The position numbers and the translations under genes were made by a program. From Defluviitaleaceae bacterium (GTDB taxonomy: Bacteria > Bacillota > Clostridia > Lachnospirales > WQUN01): a DNA stretch of 44,421 bases. Shown here one piece after another: positions 23,473 through 32,252 of this stretch (position 1 is its first letter; each line of letters starts with the position of its first letter). The stretch is taken from positions 1 through 44,421 of the forward strand of contig WQSR01000017.1 in the NCBI GenBank assembly GCA_009787785.1, given 5' to 3'. The notes beneath the pieces were generated by a model. That model was not told the origin of the DNA. It ran no database searches and was given only the letters and a program-made list of their open reading frames with translations.

Positions 23473-24120
23473 TTACAACGAAAACAGGGCATCATCAAGT
23501 ACCACATTCATCTCAAAGGCGTGGTAGGTGATGATGATTCGTTCCGCGCCGTCCGGGTCGAAGATAATCAGCTTGACGGGTTGCAGACTTTGGTTGTCTA
23601 CCCAGAGCCGCGCCGTGGCCAAATAGGGGTGATTGCCCGGCACCGCCGCCTCCAGCACCGTGCGCACGCCCTCGTCCATGTCGGCCACCATCACGCTCAC
23701 TTCATTGCTTTGCAAATAGTTGCGGATAAAGGTGGTGAGGAATATTTCACTGCGCTCGGGGGTTTCCTCTACGGGAACGGCTATCCGGCCCTCCACCCGG
23801 GCGTTGAACTGCACGATGTTGCGCCCGTCGTTCACCGTCACGCTTCCGGCTACGTGCTCCGGGCCCGTAACCTCCACCCGGTACTCGCCGGTAATGCGGG
23901 CGTGCTGTACCGTTTCGTAGGTATTGCTTCCCTTGTTGGCGCGGTATTCCACCGTGGCGATGGCGCGGTAGGAATGCAATTCCACTAGCATACGCTGGAT
24001 TTTTTCAAAGGCACTCAACTCTTCGGCACTGCCCGGCCCGCGCAAGCCCCCTTCGCCGCATCCCGCCGCGAAAACCAGCACCAGCAAAAGCGCGCATACC
24101 GCCAACCCTTTTTTGTACAT
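23473..24120 (-). CDS. GerS-like germination lipoprotein (LolA-like fold)
   Basis: A 215-aa lipoprotein: a hydrophobic signal ending in FAAGC, then a domain with alternating strands (YRAIATVEYRANKGSNTYET, ARITGEYRVEV, LWVDNQSLQPVKLIIFD) typical of LolA/LppX-like folds. The end FEMNVVLDDALFSL also fits. GerS proteins act at the spore membrane during germination. Linkage to alr is the same as in C. difficile. ATG 24120 has GGAGGG close upstream; a GTG at 24132 lies inside that site. The leader contains a G/C palindrome at 24145-24163. The family call rests on fold-like pattern and context. Confidence 0.7.
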   Translation of the reverse strand: MYKKGLAVCALLLVLVFAAGCGEGGLRGPGSAEELSAFEKIQRMLVELHSYRAIATVEYRANKGSNTYETVQHARITGEYRVEVTGPEHVAGSVTVNDGRNIVQFNARVEGRIAVPVEETPERSEIFLTTFIRNYLQSNEVSVMVADMDEGVRTVLEAAVPGNHPYLATARLWVDNQSLQPVKLIIFDPDGAERIIITYHAFEMNVVLDDALFSL

Positions 24121-24171
24121 GTTTCCCTCCACCCTCCGTGGTGCCCGTCACCGGCACCCACCGGAAAAATT

Positions 24172-24201
24172 TTGTATATTTCTTTGTCTTCTATGTATAC
24201 T
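24172..24201 (+). promoter_or_regulatory. Candidate promoter for the stalk-domain protein
   Basis: TTGTAT (24172-24177), 18 bases, TATACT (24196-24201). It would leave an untranslated leader of about 105 nt before ATG 24315, in which I recognise no riboswitch. Confidence 0.5.
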
Positions 24202-24314
24202 AAGAAAATTACAAATATATTACCGCCGCAACATCCGCCCCCGGCTTTCGTCAGTTGGGGTGAGATGAAAAATAATACCGCTTCCGGGCAAGTGGTACTA
24301 ACGAGGTGTATGAA

Positions 24315-25409
24315 ATGAAAAAGGCAAAAAAAGTGGCGGCCATTCTTTTGGCCGCGGTGGCAGTGCTTGTTATGGTAACAGGGGTGTCCGCCTTTGGCGC
24401 GGACGCAGGCGGCGTCATCAACGCCAACGGGCCCAATTACGGCTCCGTCACGGGGGAAGTGCTCAGCGTGGAGGAAAGCGGATTTGGCTATCGCATTCGG
24501 GTTGCGGCGGGGGAAAGCCACGCGGATTTCAATGTAACCCACGCCACCTTCATCAAGGGCGATTTCCCCCAGGTGGGCGATACCCTCACCGGGTTCTTTG
24601 ACATGAACCGCCCCATGATTACGATTTACCCGCCCCAATACCCGGCGGTGGTGCTGGTAAACACAGACGGGGATTTGCCCTTTGTGTTTGTGGACCGCTT
24701 CCACACCGCCGAGGGTACGGATGAGCTAATCAGCGCGGACGGCTCCCGCCGCCTGAACGTATCCCACCCCGATACGGTTATCCGTTCCCAGGACGGCCAG
24801 GACGCCACGGATTGGGCACTGGACGGCCGCTTGCTGGTGGTGGTATACGATGTATCCTCCCGCTCCATGCCGCCCTTCATCTTCGCGCCCAAGGAAATTA
24901 TCGTGATGTATGAAACCGCCATACACCCGGGCCCGGCGGAAATCGACTGGGAAATGGACTGGGAAAGCGACGACGGCTATCCTTCGCCGCCTGTGGGCGA
25001 AATCTCCGACTTGGAGGACATCGAGTACGACAACGGCAACGAGGTACTGTTCCACGATATCGTAGTCAACGGCGTGGGCCTCCCCGGCGAAACCTTCCAC
25101 GCAGAAGGCACCCAGTTCCCCACCCATGTGCCCATCCGTGCCGTGGCTCAGGCCATCGACCCGGATATGACCGTGGGCTGGAGTAGCGGCCAAGTCACCC
25201 TGGAGGGCGCGTGGGGGCACATCAGCTTCCGGGCGGGGGAAGCGGAAATCATCGCCAACGGCGAGACCATCACCCTGAACCAGCCCACCGTCAACGTAAA
25301 CGGGCGCGTGCAGGTGCCCCTCAGCTTCTTCCGCTACGTAGCGGGCATGAACAACGCCTACTCCATCGGCGGCACGGTGTTCATCGACAACTTCGAACGG
25401 ACGGAGTAA
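24315..25409 (+). CDS. Secreted protein with copper-amine-oxidase-N-like stalk domain
   Basis: A 364-aa exported protein: signal peptide (KKAKKVAAILLAAVAVLVMV), a beta-rich region (about 40-190) with GSVTGEVLSVEESGFG reminiscent of small OB-like domains, an acidic spacer (EIDWEMDWESDD), then the stalk domain at the C-terminus (IVVNGVGL, THVPIRAVAQAIDPDMTVGW, ANGETITLNQPTVNVNGRV, VPLSFFRYVAG). These domains are common in Clostridia surface proteins and likely mediate wall contacts; no oxidase activity is implied. GAGGTG lies 6 nt before ATG 24315. The stop codon directly abuts the yraN stop on the other strand. Confidence 0.85.
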   Translation: MKKAKKVAAILLAAVAVLVMVTGVSAFGADAGGVINANGPNYGSVTGEVLSVEESGFGYRIRVAAGESHADFNVTHATFIKGDFPQVGDTLTGFFDMNRPMITIYPPQYPAVVLVNTDGDLPFVFVDRFHTAEGTDELISADGSRRLNVSHPDTVIRSQDGQDATDWALDGRLLVVVYDVSSRSMPPFIFAPKEIIVMYETAIHPGPAEIDWEMDWESDDGYPSPPVGEISDLEDIEYDNGNEVLFHDIVVNGVGLPGETFHAEGTQFPTHVPIRAVAQAIDPDMTVGWSSGQVTLEGAWGHISFRAGEAEIIANGETITLNQPTVNVNGRVQVPLSFFRYVAGMNNAYSIGGTVFIDNFERTE

Positions 25410-25772
25410 TCACCCCCAGAACGCGTTTTCAATATGTTCGATATGTATTTCGCCCTGGGCGACGATGATTTCCACTACATCGAAGCGCAGGGCGTTGTTA
25501 TGTAAGCGGTGCAGGGCGATATAATGCTGGGCGGTGCGCATAATGCGCTGTTGCTTGGCGGGGGTGACGGCCTCCCGGGGGTGGCCGTATTTCAGGCTGG
25601 TGCGGGCCTTGACTTCTATGAAAATAATTGTTTCGCCATCGTTTGCGATGAGGTCGATTTCCCCGGTTTTGGCACGATAGTTCCGCGCCCGTATGCGCAA
25701 GCCTTTTTTACATAGGAAATCCTCGGCCTGTTGCTGACCCTCCATCCCGGCGGCGTGCTTATTGGGTGGCAT
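25410..25772 (-). CDS. YraN/UPF0102 family nuclease-like protein
   Basis: A 120-aa protein of the UPF0102 group with the restriction-endonuclease-like core: GEIDLIAND, then FIEVKAR (the ExK pair), and LRFDVVEI. It is widely conserved; biochemical function is not firmly known. The ATG at 25772 lies inside the end of the ylqH-like gene (14-nt overlap); a later ATG at 25745 has a poorer site. It is the last gene of the rnhB-ylqG-ylqH run, the usual Firmicute neighbourhood. Confidence 0.9.
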   Translation of the reverse strand: MPPNKHAAGMEGQQQAEDFLCKKGLRIRARNYRAKTGEIDLIANDGETIIFIEVKARTSLKYGHPREAVTPAKQQRIMRTAQHYIALHRLHNNALRFDVVEIIVAQGEIHIEHIENAFWG

Positions 25773-26109
25773 GTTCCTGGGCGGCATCTTCCCGGGCCTT
25801 GGTGTATTTCTTGATGGTCTCGTTTTTGTCCAGGTCGCTGATAAAAATAAGAATCTGCGCCACCACCTCATAGAGCTCGGGGGGGATGCTGGCACCCAAA
25901 TCTATACGGTTGAGCTCCTCGGCCAGTGCCGCGTCCTTGTGCAAGGGGACGTCGGCCAGCTTCGCGTTTTCCATGATGCGCTCCGCGATAAGTCCCGCGC
26001 CCTTGGCCACGATACGGGGGGCGGCGTCTTCGGGGTCGTATTGGATGGCCACGGCTTTCTTGCGCATGTTTTGCTGTAAATTATTTAAATGGGGGCGAAG
26101 GTCCTTCAT
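25759..26109 (-). CDS. ylqH: YlqH/FlhB C-terminal-domain-like protein
   Basis: A 116-aa protein matching the cytoplasmic domain of FlhB-type export switch proteins: AVAIQYDPEDAAPRIVAKG, IAERIMENAKLADVPLH and IPPELYEVVAQIL. The self-cleaving NPTH motif and the membrane part of FlhB are absent, as in Bacillus YlqH. GGAGA 7 nt upstream supports ATG 26109. It is preceded by a YlqG-like gene, 13 nt away. Confidence 0.88.
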   Translation of the reverse strand: MKDLRPHLNNLQQNMRKKAVAIQYDPEDAAPRIVAKGAGLIAERIMENAKLADVPLHKDAALAEELNRIDLGASIPPELYEVVAQILIFISDLDKNETIKKYTKAREDAAQEHATQ

Positions 26110-26122
26110 GGGCGGTCTCCTT

Positions 26123-26920
26123 TTACACTCGGATATCAAAATTGAAGCGGGTGGGGGTGGGGTCGGCCATGGGGGGCGGGGTGAGCAAGGTGAAGGGCGC
26201 GGCGAGCCGGGCGTGGGCGTCCTTGGGGGCGCGGGCCGAAAGCAAGTCGAAGGTTTCCTGGGTTTCGCTCCGGTAGGTCAGGGCCATGGGATAGCCGGGG
26301 GCTTGGGAAATGGTGACTTCAATGCGCCCCAAAGCGGGGGCGTTGACGGCCAAAATCGCCGTGGTGTTGGCGGTTTCCTTAAAGACGTGCAACTCCGCGT
26401 AGCGGTTTACCCGGTAATATTTCCTGCGGGAGGAGGTGCGGGCAAGGAAGCGCGACACCTCCTGTATCTCCTCCGGGGAAGCCTGAAGGAGCGCGCCGGG
26501 GTTCTGCCAAAGGCGGTGCAGGGCATTGTTCTTCAAAGTGGTGGCGTCCACGGGGAGCCCGGCGGCCAGCATGGCCTGGCCCATGGCGAAATTCTCCTGG
26601 GTTGCGGAGAGCCCCGCGTTGTGCAGGGCTTCGTTGAGCATATTTTCCTGCTTGGTTTGGGGGGCCAGTTTGACCATTTCCAGCACAATGCGCCCGTTGA
26701 GGTCATTTTCCTTCACCAGAAAAATATTGTCCTCGCCGATACGGGCGTCGGGCAAAACCATAGAGCGGGCGGTGTAGCTGGTTCCGTCGTTGAAGCGTAT
26801 CGTCACCTCACCGGGGCGAATGTCGGTAATCAAAGCTTTGAACATGTCGCCGGGGCGCATCTCGTGGAAACGCCGCACACCGATGACTTCATATTCATTG
26901 GGCCTTCTGGTGCTTATCAT
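26123..26920 (-). CDS. ylqG: YlqG-like protein
   Basis: A 265-aa protein between rnhB and ylqH, the place of ylqG in Bacillus. The N-terminus has MRPGDMFKALITDIRPGEV and FNDGTSYTARS, a small beta domain; the middle is helical (ENMLNEALHNAGLSATQENF); the C-terminal part (RIEVTISQ, TYRSETQETFDLL) recalls the FliK-type C-terminal region. Function unknown, probably coupled to ylqH. The ATG overlaps the rnhB stop (ATGA). Confidence 0.8.
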   Translation of the reverse strand: MISTRRPNEYEVIGVRRFHEMRPGDMFKALITDIRPGEVTIRFNDGTSYTARSMVLPDARIGEDNIFLVKENDLNGRIVLEMVKLAPQTKQENMLNEALHNAGLSATQENFAMGQAMLAAGLPVDATTLKNNALHRLWQNPGALLQASPEEIQEVSRFLARTSSRRKYYRVNRYAELHVFKETANTTAILAVNAPALGRIEVTISQAPGYPMALTYRSETQETFDLLSARAPKDAHARLAAPFTLLTPPPMADPTPTRFNFDIRV

Positions 26921-27543
26921 GTGGGAACTCCCTTAAATGTCCTGCGATGAACCGGGCAGGGGCCGTATTTCGCCAGGGCGCACAAATGCGCCTTCGTACC
27001 GTAGCCCTTGTGGGTATCGAAGCCATATTGCGGGTATAGCCGGTGCAGTGCGTGCATGATAGTATCCCGCTCCTCCTTGGCCAGTATACTCGCGGCGGCG
27101 ATGAGATGGCAACAGGCGTCGCCCCGGATGATATGTATGGCGGGGCAAGGAAGGCGCGGCGGGCGGTTGCCGTCCACCAAGGCGGCGCGCAGGGGCGTGC
27201 CCAAAGCGGCCTGGGCGGCGGCGGCGGCCTTCTCCATGGCGCGGAGGGTGGCTTGGAGGATGTTCATGGCGTCGATTTCCGGCGGCTCCAACACGCCGAA
27301 GCCGTAGGCCAGCGCGGCGGATTTTATCGCTGTTGCCAATTTCCCCCGCCGGTCGGGCGGTATTTTTTTGGAGTCCCGCACCCCTTCGATGACCAACCCC
27401 GGCGGAAGCACCACAGCGCAAGCCACCACCGGCCCGGCCAGGGGCCCGCGTCCGGCTTCGTCCACCCCCGCGATGGGGAAAATATGCTGGTCGTAGAGGG
27501 CCTCCTCGCAGGTGGCGGAGGCGGTTTTAGTTTTCGTTTTCAT
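26917..27543 (-). CDS. rnhB: Ribonuclease HII
   Basis: A 208-aa enzyme that nicks DNA at embedded ribonucleotides. Acidic active-site residues D28 and E29 are in AGVDEAGRGPLAGP; the other two fall in AALVDGNRPP and ILAKEERD. The conserved YGFDTHKGYGT is near the C-terminus. ATG 27543 with GGGTGA close upstream is chosen; the extension to 27624 would run through the divergent promoter. A Lys/Thr-rich N-terminus precedes the domain. Confidence 0.95.
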   Translation of the reverse strand: MKTKTKTASATCEEALYDQHIFPIAGVDEAGRGPLAGPVVACAVVLPPGLVIEGVRDSKKIPPDRRGKLATAIKSAALAYGFGVLEPPEIDAMNILQATLRAMEKAAAAAQAALGTPLRAALVDGNRPPRLPCPAIHIIRGDACCHLIAAASILAKEERDTIMHALHRLYPQYGFDTHKGYGTKAHLCALAKYGPCPVHRRTFKGVPT

Positions 27544-27573
27544 TTCACCCGCAGTATAGCATAAAAATCCGTG

Positions 27574-27602
27574 TTGACTGTACTTTGTGCCCTGTATATA
27601 AT
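27574..27602 (+). promoter_or_regulatory. Near-consensus promoter of the DUF488 unit
   Basis: TTGACT (27574-27579), 17 bases, TATAAT (27597-27602), 20 nt before the first start codon. This is among the best promoters in the window. Confidence 0.8.
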
Positions 27603-27622
27603 TCTCGCATGAGGTGAGCAAC

Positions 27623-28237
27623 ATGGCAAAAAGTCCTGCCGATTTATTTACAATCGGCTATTCATCCTTTCACTTTGAAGATTTTCTTCGTATTTTAACG
27701 GAATATGATGTAAAGCTACTTGTCGATGTCCGCAGTCAGCCACATTCCTCGCAATTTCCTCAATTTAATAAAGAACCGCTGGAAAACGCATTAAAATCAA
27801 CTAGGCGCATTTACCGTAACTACGCAAAGGAATTTGGCGCGAGGCAAACCGAGCGTTGTTATTATACCCAAGAGGGGTATTTGGATTTTGAGCGTTATGT
27901 CCAGTCCCCTGCTTTCATTGACGGACTGCGCAAGCTAAAAAAAGCCCTGGCAGATGGCTACACCTTCGCGCTTATGTGTGCGGAAAAAGACCCCTCCACA
28001 TGCCACCGTTCCATTATGGTTTCCCGTGAATTTGAAAAATTGGGATACAATGTAGCCCATATATTACCAGATGGCAAGCTGGAATCCCAAACAGAGCTTG
28101 AAAACCGGTTGCTGGACGCCTATTTTGCCGACAGAATCCAAATGACGCTTTCAGGCGATACCTCCGATGATGAACTCATTCCCTTGGCCTATAAAAAAAG
28201 AAACGCGGAAATCGCGTTCAAAATACAGGAGCTGTAA
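27623..28237 (+). CDS. DUF488 family protein (first)
   Basis: A 204-aa soluble protein with the family landmarks LFTIGYSS, LLVDVRSQPHSSQFPQF and, late, FALMCAEKDPSTCHRSIM with a conserved Cys and His. DUF488 proteins are found across bacteria, often near DNA- or RNA-processing genes; no activity is established to my knowledge. GAGGTG lies 6 nt before ATG 27623; an in-frame GTG at 27614 is part of that site. The next gene starts one base after the stop. Base composition is AT-richer than rnhB. Confidence 0.88.
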   Translation: MAKSPADLFTIGYSSFHFEDFLRILTEYDVKLLVDVRSQPHSSQFPQFNKEPLENALKSTRRIYRNYAKEFGARQTERCYYTQEGYLDFERYVQSPAFIDGLRKLKKALADGYTFALMCAEKDPSTCHRSIMVSREFEKLGYNVAHILPDGKLESQTELENRLLDAYFADRIQMTLSGDTSDDELIPLAYKKRNAEIAFKIQEL

Positions 28238-28238
28238 T

Positions 28239-28691
28239 ATGCATATTTTTACCATGGGTTTTGCTAAAAAGTCTGCAAGACTTTTTTTTGAACTGGTAAA
28301 GCAAAACGAAATCAATTTGCTTCTGGATGTGCGGTTAAATAATAAATCCCAGCTGGCGGGCTTTACCAAATATGATGATATCGTCTACTTTTTAAAAGAA
28401 ATTTGTGGATGTGTCTATGCCCATGGCGTAGATTTCGCGCCAACAAAAGAGCTATTGGATGGGTACCGTGATAAGAAAATGGATTGGCCAGCCTACGAAA
28501 ATGCATATAAATCCCTGATACATCACCGCAACACAGAAAATAAATTTTGCGATAATTTTTTTACCCAATATGCGATGCACAAGCATATTTTGCTTTTATG
28601 CAGTGAGTCTACCGCCGATAAATGCCATCGCCGGTTGGCGGCAGAGATACTTTCTGGGTTGCATCCAGCCCTTCAGGTTACGCATTTGTAG
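28239..28691 (+). CDS. DUF488 family protein (second)
   Basis: A 150-aa protein, a shorter and distant relative of its upstream neighbour: IFTMGFAKKSA, LLLDVRLNNKSQLAGF, and LLLCSESTADKCHRRLAAE with the Cys-His motif. AGGAG lies 7 nt upstream of ATG 28239 and overlaps the end of the first gene, so the two are translationally coupled. The pair may form a heterodimer (inference). Confidence 0.85.
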   Translation: MHIFTMGFAKKSARLFFELVKQNEINLLLDVRLNNKSQLAGFTKYDDIVYFLKEICGCVYAHGVDFAPTKELLDGYRDKKMDWPAYENAYKSLIHHRNTENKFCDNFFTQYAMHKHILLLCSESTADKCHRRLAAEILSGLHPALQVTHL

Positions 28692-28712
28692 TACGAAATC
28701 CCGGAGGAAGAT

Positions 28713-29312
28713 ATGCTGGAAAGGATAAAAATCGCAATACTGGCAAAATCCTTCAAAGGAAAAAACAATGGGAAACGGGGATATTGCGTGGCAGGTATTA
28801 CAGAGGATGGGGATTGGATTCGGCTGGTGGATGATACCTACGGCGATTCTCTTCCCAACCGTGTAGAATTTGAAGTTGGGCAAATCATACAGGCCCAGGT
28901 GGAGCCCGCGCCCTTTGCATATCAAAGCGAAAATGCCATTTTGTATGATTATTCCGTTATAGAAGGCGACTGGAACGATTATATTGCACGCCTACGACAG
29001 CCCAATGAACCCTATGTTTTTGTTAATAATGCAGGTTATTTGAATGAGCTACAAATGCGGAAGATAAATGGAACACTACGCCTGGCCAGCGTAAACGCGC
29101 TTGAAATATACAAAAATGAAGGCCGTAGTGGATGCAAGGCAAGTTTTATGCACAAAGGCAAAACATATGAAGATGTTTCCATGACGACACCGGGATTCTA
29201 TACCCGCGATACAATGCACGTAGGCCGTGCCGACATCGTTGTGAGCCTACCAGCTGAAAAAGGAAGTTATACATATTATTACAAATTCATAGCGGCTATT
29301 TTCCCGGTCTAA
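28713..29312 (+). CDS. OB-fold-like protein associated with DUF488 genes
   Basis: A 199-aa soluble protein. Beta-rich N-terminal segments IKIAILAKSFK, GYCVAGITEDGDWIRLVDD, and FEVGQIIQAQVEPA resemble the dual OB-like proteins that I recall as partners of DUF488; the second half (SGCKASFMHKGKTYEDVSMT and DIVVSLPAEKG) is also strand-rich. It would suit binding of nucleic acid. GGAGGAAG lies 4 nt upstream of ATG 28713. It is the third gene of a unit with its own promoter. Family naming is from memory and moderate. Confidence 0.65.
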   Translation: MLERIKIAILAKSFKGKNNGKRGYCVAGITEDGDWIRLVDDTYGDSLPNRVEFEVGQIIQAQVEPAPFAYQSENAILYDYSVIEGDWNDYIARLRQPNEPYVFVNNAGYLNELQMRKINGTLRLASVNALEIYKNEGRSGCKASFMHKGKTYEDVSMTTPGFYTRDTMHVGRADIVVSLPAEKGSYTYYYKFIAAIFPV

Positions 29313-29325
29313 TTGGAGGCGGTTT

Positions 29326-31335
29326 TCACGGGTTAGCGTCCTCTAGGTCAGGCGAAAGGTCACTGCTCAAACTACGCAAATCCTGTACGGGTACAAACAC
29401 CGAGCCCCGGAAAATCACCGGCTCGTGGTGCAGGTTGGAGTGCTGGCCATAGCTGGTGAAGGCGGTTTCGCCCAGCTGAAGCCGGGCTTGGCCGAAGGTG
29501 ATTTCCCCGTTTTCGTATAAATAGAAATCCAGCCTGGTGGCGGTGGCGACTTCCCGTAAGTCCACAAACCGGTGGCCGAACAAAGGAAATACGGGCATTT
29601 GTACTGAACTGCTGGAAATGGCTACATCCTGAAAGCCCCACCATCCGGGGCCAAAATTATAGAATATTTGTATGCTACAGGCTTCCTCCGGCTCCGCCGG
29701 GCTGGCGAAGCGGGAACGCACCGGACGCCCGGCCCGTGCGTTCAGTACCCCTGTCCGGTCCAGGCCCAGCTGGCCGTTGACGAATACATAGTAGATTCCC
29801 CGGGAATAGGACGCCACATTCTCCGGCGTGGCGGTGTCGATTATCGTGTCGAAGCAAAACAGCACGATGTCCGCGTCCGCGCCGATTTCCAGCCGCCCCT
29901 TGCGCCGCATGTCATAGGAGGCGTAGTGCAAATGCCGGGCGGGCCGTATGGTCATCATGGAAAGGGCCTCCATGAGGGTGATGACCCCCTCGTCCCGGGC
30001 ATATTTCCCGATGGTGCGCGAGAATGTCCCCGCCCCACGGGGGTGGCTCTGCATGGCCGCGCCTATCATGGTATCACTGCCAATCATCATGAAGGGCTGT
30101 TGCATGGCCAGCCGGATTTCGTGCTCGGGCATGGTGCCCCGGGCGAAAACCAGCTGGGGGCGGGGGCGGAAATAGGCGAAAGTCTCCGCCGTAAGCCGGG
30201 TGGTGGTATTGGGTATCTGCAAATCGCTGTAGGTGATGCCAAAGCGGGTCTGCCAGTTGGGGGCGAAGCGGGCGGAATTGGTGTTCGTCCCCCAGTAATC
30301 GTAGGGGTAAATACAGGCCGTAACAAGCAGCCCCTCGGCAATGGCGGCATGGAGCATGGCGAAGGCTTCCTCGGCCACATGGGTGGCCCCGGTGGAATTG
30401 ATATGATTAATATGCACCGCCGCCCCGGTTTCCCGCGCCAAGTCCAGCACTTCCTGGATGGCCACCAGGCTGTTGCGCTCGCCGTGGGGGGTGGCGTAGC
30501 GGACATGGAAATGCAGGGGGACGCCCATTTCGGCGGCCAAATGGGAAAGGGCCAGCATTTCCGCGCCCTGCACACCGGGGGTGTACTCGGGAATCATGGA
30601 AACCCCCACAGAGCCGTCCAGAATGTTTTGCCGCGCCCGGGCCACCACCGTGTCGATGCTGGTGGGGCTGGTCATAATCCGCTGGGGGTAGTAGCCCATA
30701 TCACTGCGTATACCGGAGATGAAATTCGACTTGCCGAAGTTGATAATGGGGGGATTGTTTATCAGATGGGCGAACTCGTTACGGGCGTTGAAGGCCCCGC
30801 CGTGCATCTGCATATTGGTGGTCACGCCGTCGGTGATTTTAAACCGCGCCCCCACCTCGGTAATTCGGAAGGAAAGGATATCAATGAAGCCCGGCGCGGC
30901 GATAAGCCCCGTAGCGTCGATAACCCGGCTCCCCTGCAAGGGACGCCGGGTAATAGCGGCAATGCGCCCGTCCCGGATGCCGATGTTAAAGCCTTCCATA
31001 TCGTTGCGGGTTTCCGGGTTGATGAGCCTTGCGTTGAGAATCACCGTATCGTAAAGGGTCATGTCATAGGAAGGCGGGGCCAGTATGGGGATGACGGGAA
31101 GGGGCACCTCGGCTTCGATGCCGCCGTTGCCCGGCACCGGAGAAGGGGCCGCCGTAGGCTCCGTTATGGGCTCCGTTATGGGCTCCGCTGTAGGATCCGC
31201 CACCGTGGGCGGCGGGGGCTCCGCGCTCGCCATGTTGCGTAGAATCAAACGCACCGCGTACCCGGTCACAAAAAGCAACCCAGCCAGCAAAATAACAAAC
31301 ACAACCAACTGCGACGGGGAAATACGTCGTTTCAT
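29326..31335 (-). CDS. Membrane-anchored amidohydrolase of the N-acyl-D-amino-acid deacylase group, HxH missing
   Basis: A 669-aa protein with an N-terminal membrane anchor (residues about 10-33), a Thr/Glu/Pro-rich spacer coded by a short tandem repeat (EPITEPITEP), and an amidohydrolase barrel (about 95-500): VILNARLINPET, VIDATGLIAAPGFID, VHINHINSTGATH, IGSDTMIG, SHPRGAGTFSRTIGKYA, GADADIVLF. The usual HxH after PGFID, which binds the active-site metals, is replaced by ILSFR. A further C-terminal domain (about 540-669) is unassigned. The ATG overlaps the SpoIIM-like stop (ATGA). It probably faces outward; substrate unknown. Confidence 0.85.
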   Translation of the reverse strand: MKRRISPSQLVVFVILLAGLLFVTGYAVRLILRNMASAEPPPPTVADPTAEPITEPITEPTAAPSPVPGNGGIEAEVPLPVIPILAPPSYDMTLYDTVILNARLINPETRNDMEGFNIGIRDGRIAAITRRPLQGSRVIDATGLIAAPGFIDILSFRITEVGARFKITDGVTTNMQMHGGAFNARNEFAHLINNPPIINFGKSNFISGIRSDMGYYPQRIMTSPTSIDTVVARARQNILDGSVGVSMIPEYTPGVQGAEMLALSHLAAEMGVPLHFHVRYATPHGERNSLVAIQEVLDLARETGAAVHINHINSTGATHVAEEAFAMLHAAIAEGLLVTACIYPYDYWGTNTNSARFAPNWQTRFGITYSDLQIPNTTTRLTAETFAYFRPRPQLVFARGTMPEHEIRLAMQQPFMMIGSDTMIGAAMQSHPRGAGTFSRTIGKYARDEGVITLMEALSMMTIRPARHLHYASYDMRRKGRLEIGADADIVLFCFDTIIDTATPENVASYSRGIYYVFVNGQLGLDRTGVLNARAGRPVRSRFASPAEPEEACSIQIFYNFGPGWWGFQDVAISSSSVQMPVFPLFGHRFVDLREVATATRLDFYLYENGEITFGQARLQLGETAFTSYGQHSNLHHEPVIFRGSVFVPVQDLRSLSSDLSPDLEDANP

Positions 31336-32252
31336 TTCAACCACCATCCCGCAAGCCCAATAGCGGTAAGCCCCGCAAAGGCCAGTTTCCATTCCGGCGC
31401 GACCCCGCCCAAGGGCGTAAAAAATCCCTCAATGACCGCCGCCACCACCAGCAAAAACGCCACCCCCGGTATCAGCGTAACGGCTTTGCGTGTTTGCAGT
31501 ATCAACGAATGTTTGCGGCTGTATACCCCCGGTACCAGCATTCCCTTGGCTATCATGAGTCCCGCGCCCCCGCTCAGGAAAATAGCCGCCAGCTCGATGA
31601 CCCCGTGGGGCAACACCAAGGAATAGGCCATCATCATATCCGCCCCCGCCGAGTGTAAAAAGCCGAAGAGCGCGCCGATGATAAGGCCGTTATACACCAG
31701 CACATACAGGGTACCCACCCCGGCAAAAATGCCCCAAACAAAGGCGTTGATGGCCACGGTGGTATTGTTGGTGGCGAAGAAGGCACTCATGAGGGTGCCG
31801 TCCCAGCCCTCCGGCGGGCCTAAGTTATCCGCCAGGGCCTGGGGGTCGCCAAACATATCCGGCCATATATTTCCGTATAAGGCCGCAAAAAAAAGGCCCA
31901 AAAAAAACAGCCCCATGGCCAATCCGCTATACCGCCAGGTTTCGCGCACCGCACGGGGAAAGGTTCTGGTAAAATACCGGCCTATATCCGCAAAAGTTCC
32001 CCGCTCCCGCACATAGAAGAAATTGTGGGCCACCCCCACCAGGCGGTTCAAATAGGGCAACGCTTGCCCCTGGGGGAAATGGGTCTTGGCGTAGGCCATA
32101 TGATGGGAGGCCAGCCGGAAAAGCCGGGCAAATTCCCGCAGTTCCTCCTGGGTCAGCCTCTTCACGCCGCGCTTAACCAGGCGGGCGTTAATTTGCTCCA
32201 GGGCCTTCCAGTGTGCTTCGTGCTTGCTGATAAAACGTGCTTCCCTAGTCAT
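31332..32252 (-). CDS. SpoIIM family membrane protein (stage II sporulation protein M-like)
   Basis: A 306-aa protein with a cytosolic helical N-terminus (to about 105, TREARFISKHEAHW...) and about six membrane segments. Family landmarks are FFATNNTTVAINAFVWGI, YNGLIIGALFGFL and LPHGVIELAAIFLSGGAG. In Bacillus SpoIIM is part of the engulfment machinery; this longer form is common in bacteria next to RDD or ABC genes and may have a different job. ATG 32252 has GGAGC upstream and overlaps the preceding stop (ATGA). It belongs to the 35634-29326 operon. Confidence 0.88.
   Translation of the reverse strand: MTREARFISKHEAHWKALEQINARLVKRGVKRLTQEELREFARLFRLASHHMAYAKTHFPQGQALPYLNRLVGVAHNFFYVRERGTFADIGRYFTRTFPRAVRETWRYSGLAMGLFFLGLFFAALYGNIWPDMFGDPQALADNLGPPEGWDGTLMSAFFATNNTTVAINAFVWGIFAGVGTLYVLVYNGLIIGALFGFLHSAGADMMMAYSLVLPHGVIELAAIFLSGGAGLMIAKGMLVPGVYSRKHSLILQTRKAVTLIPGVAFLLVVAAVIEGFFTPLGGVAPEWKLAFAGLTAIGLAGWWLK

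Noticed and set aside
24202..24314. Long leader of the stalk-domain gene as a riboswitch
   Set aside because: I could not match it to the c-di-GMP, c-di-AMP or other common aptamer consensus sequences.
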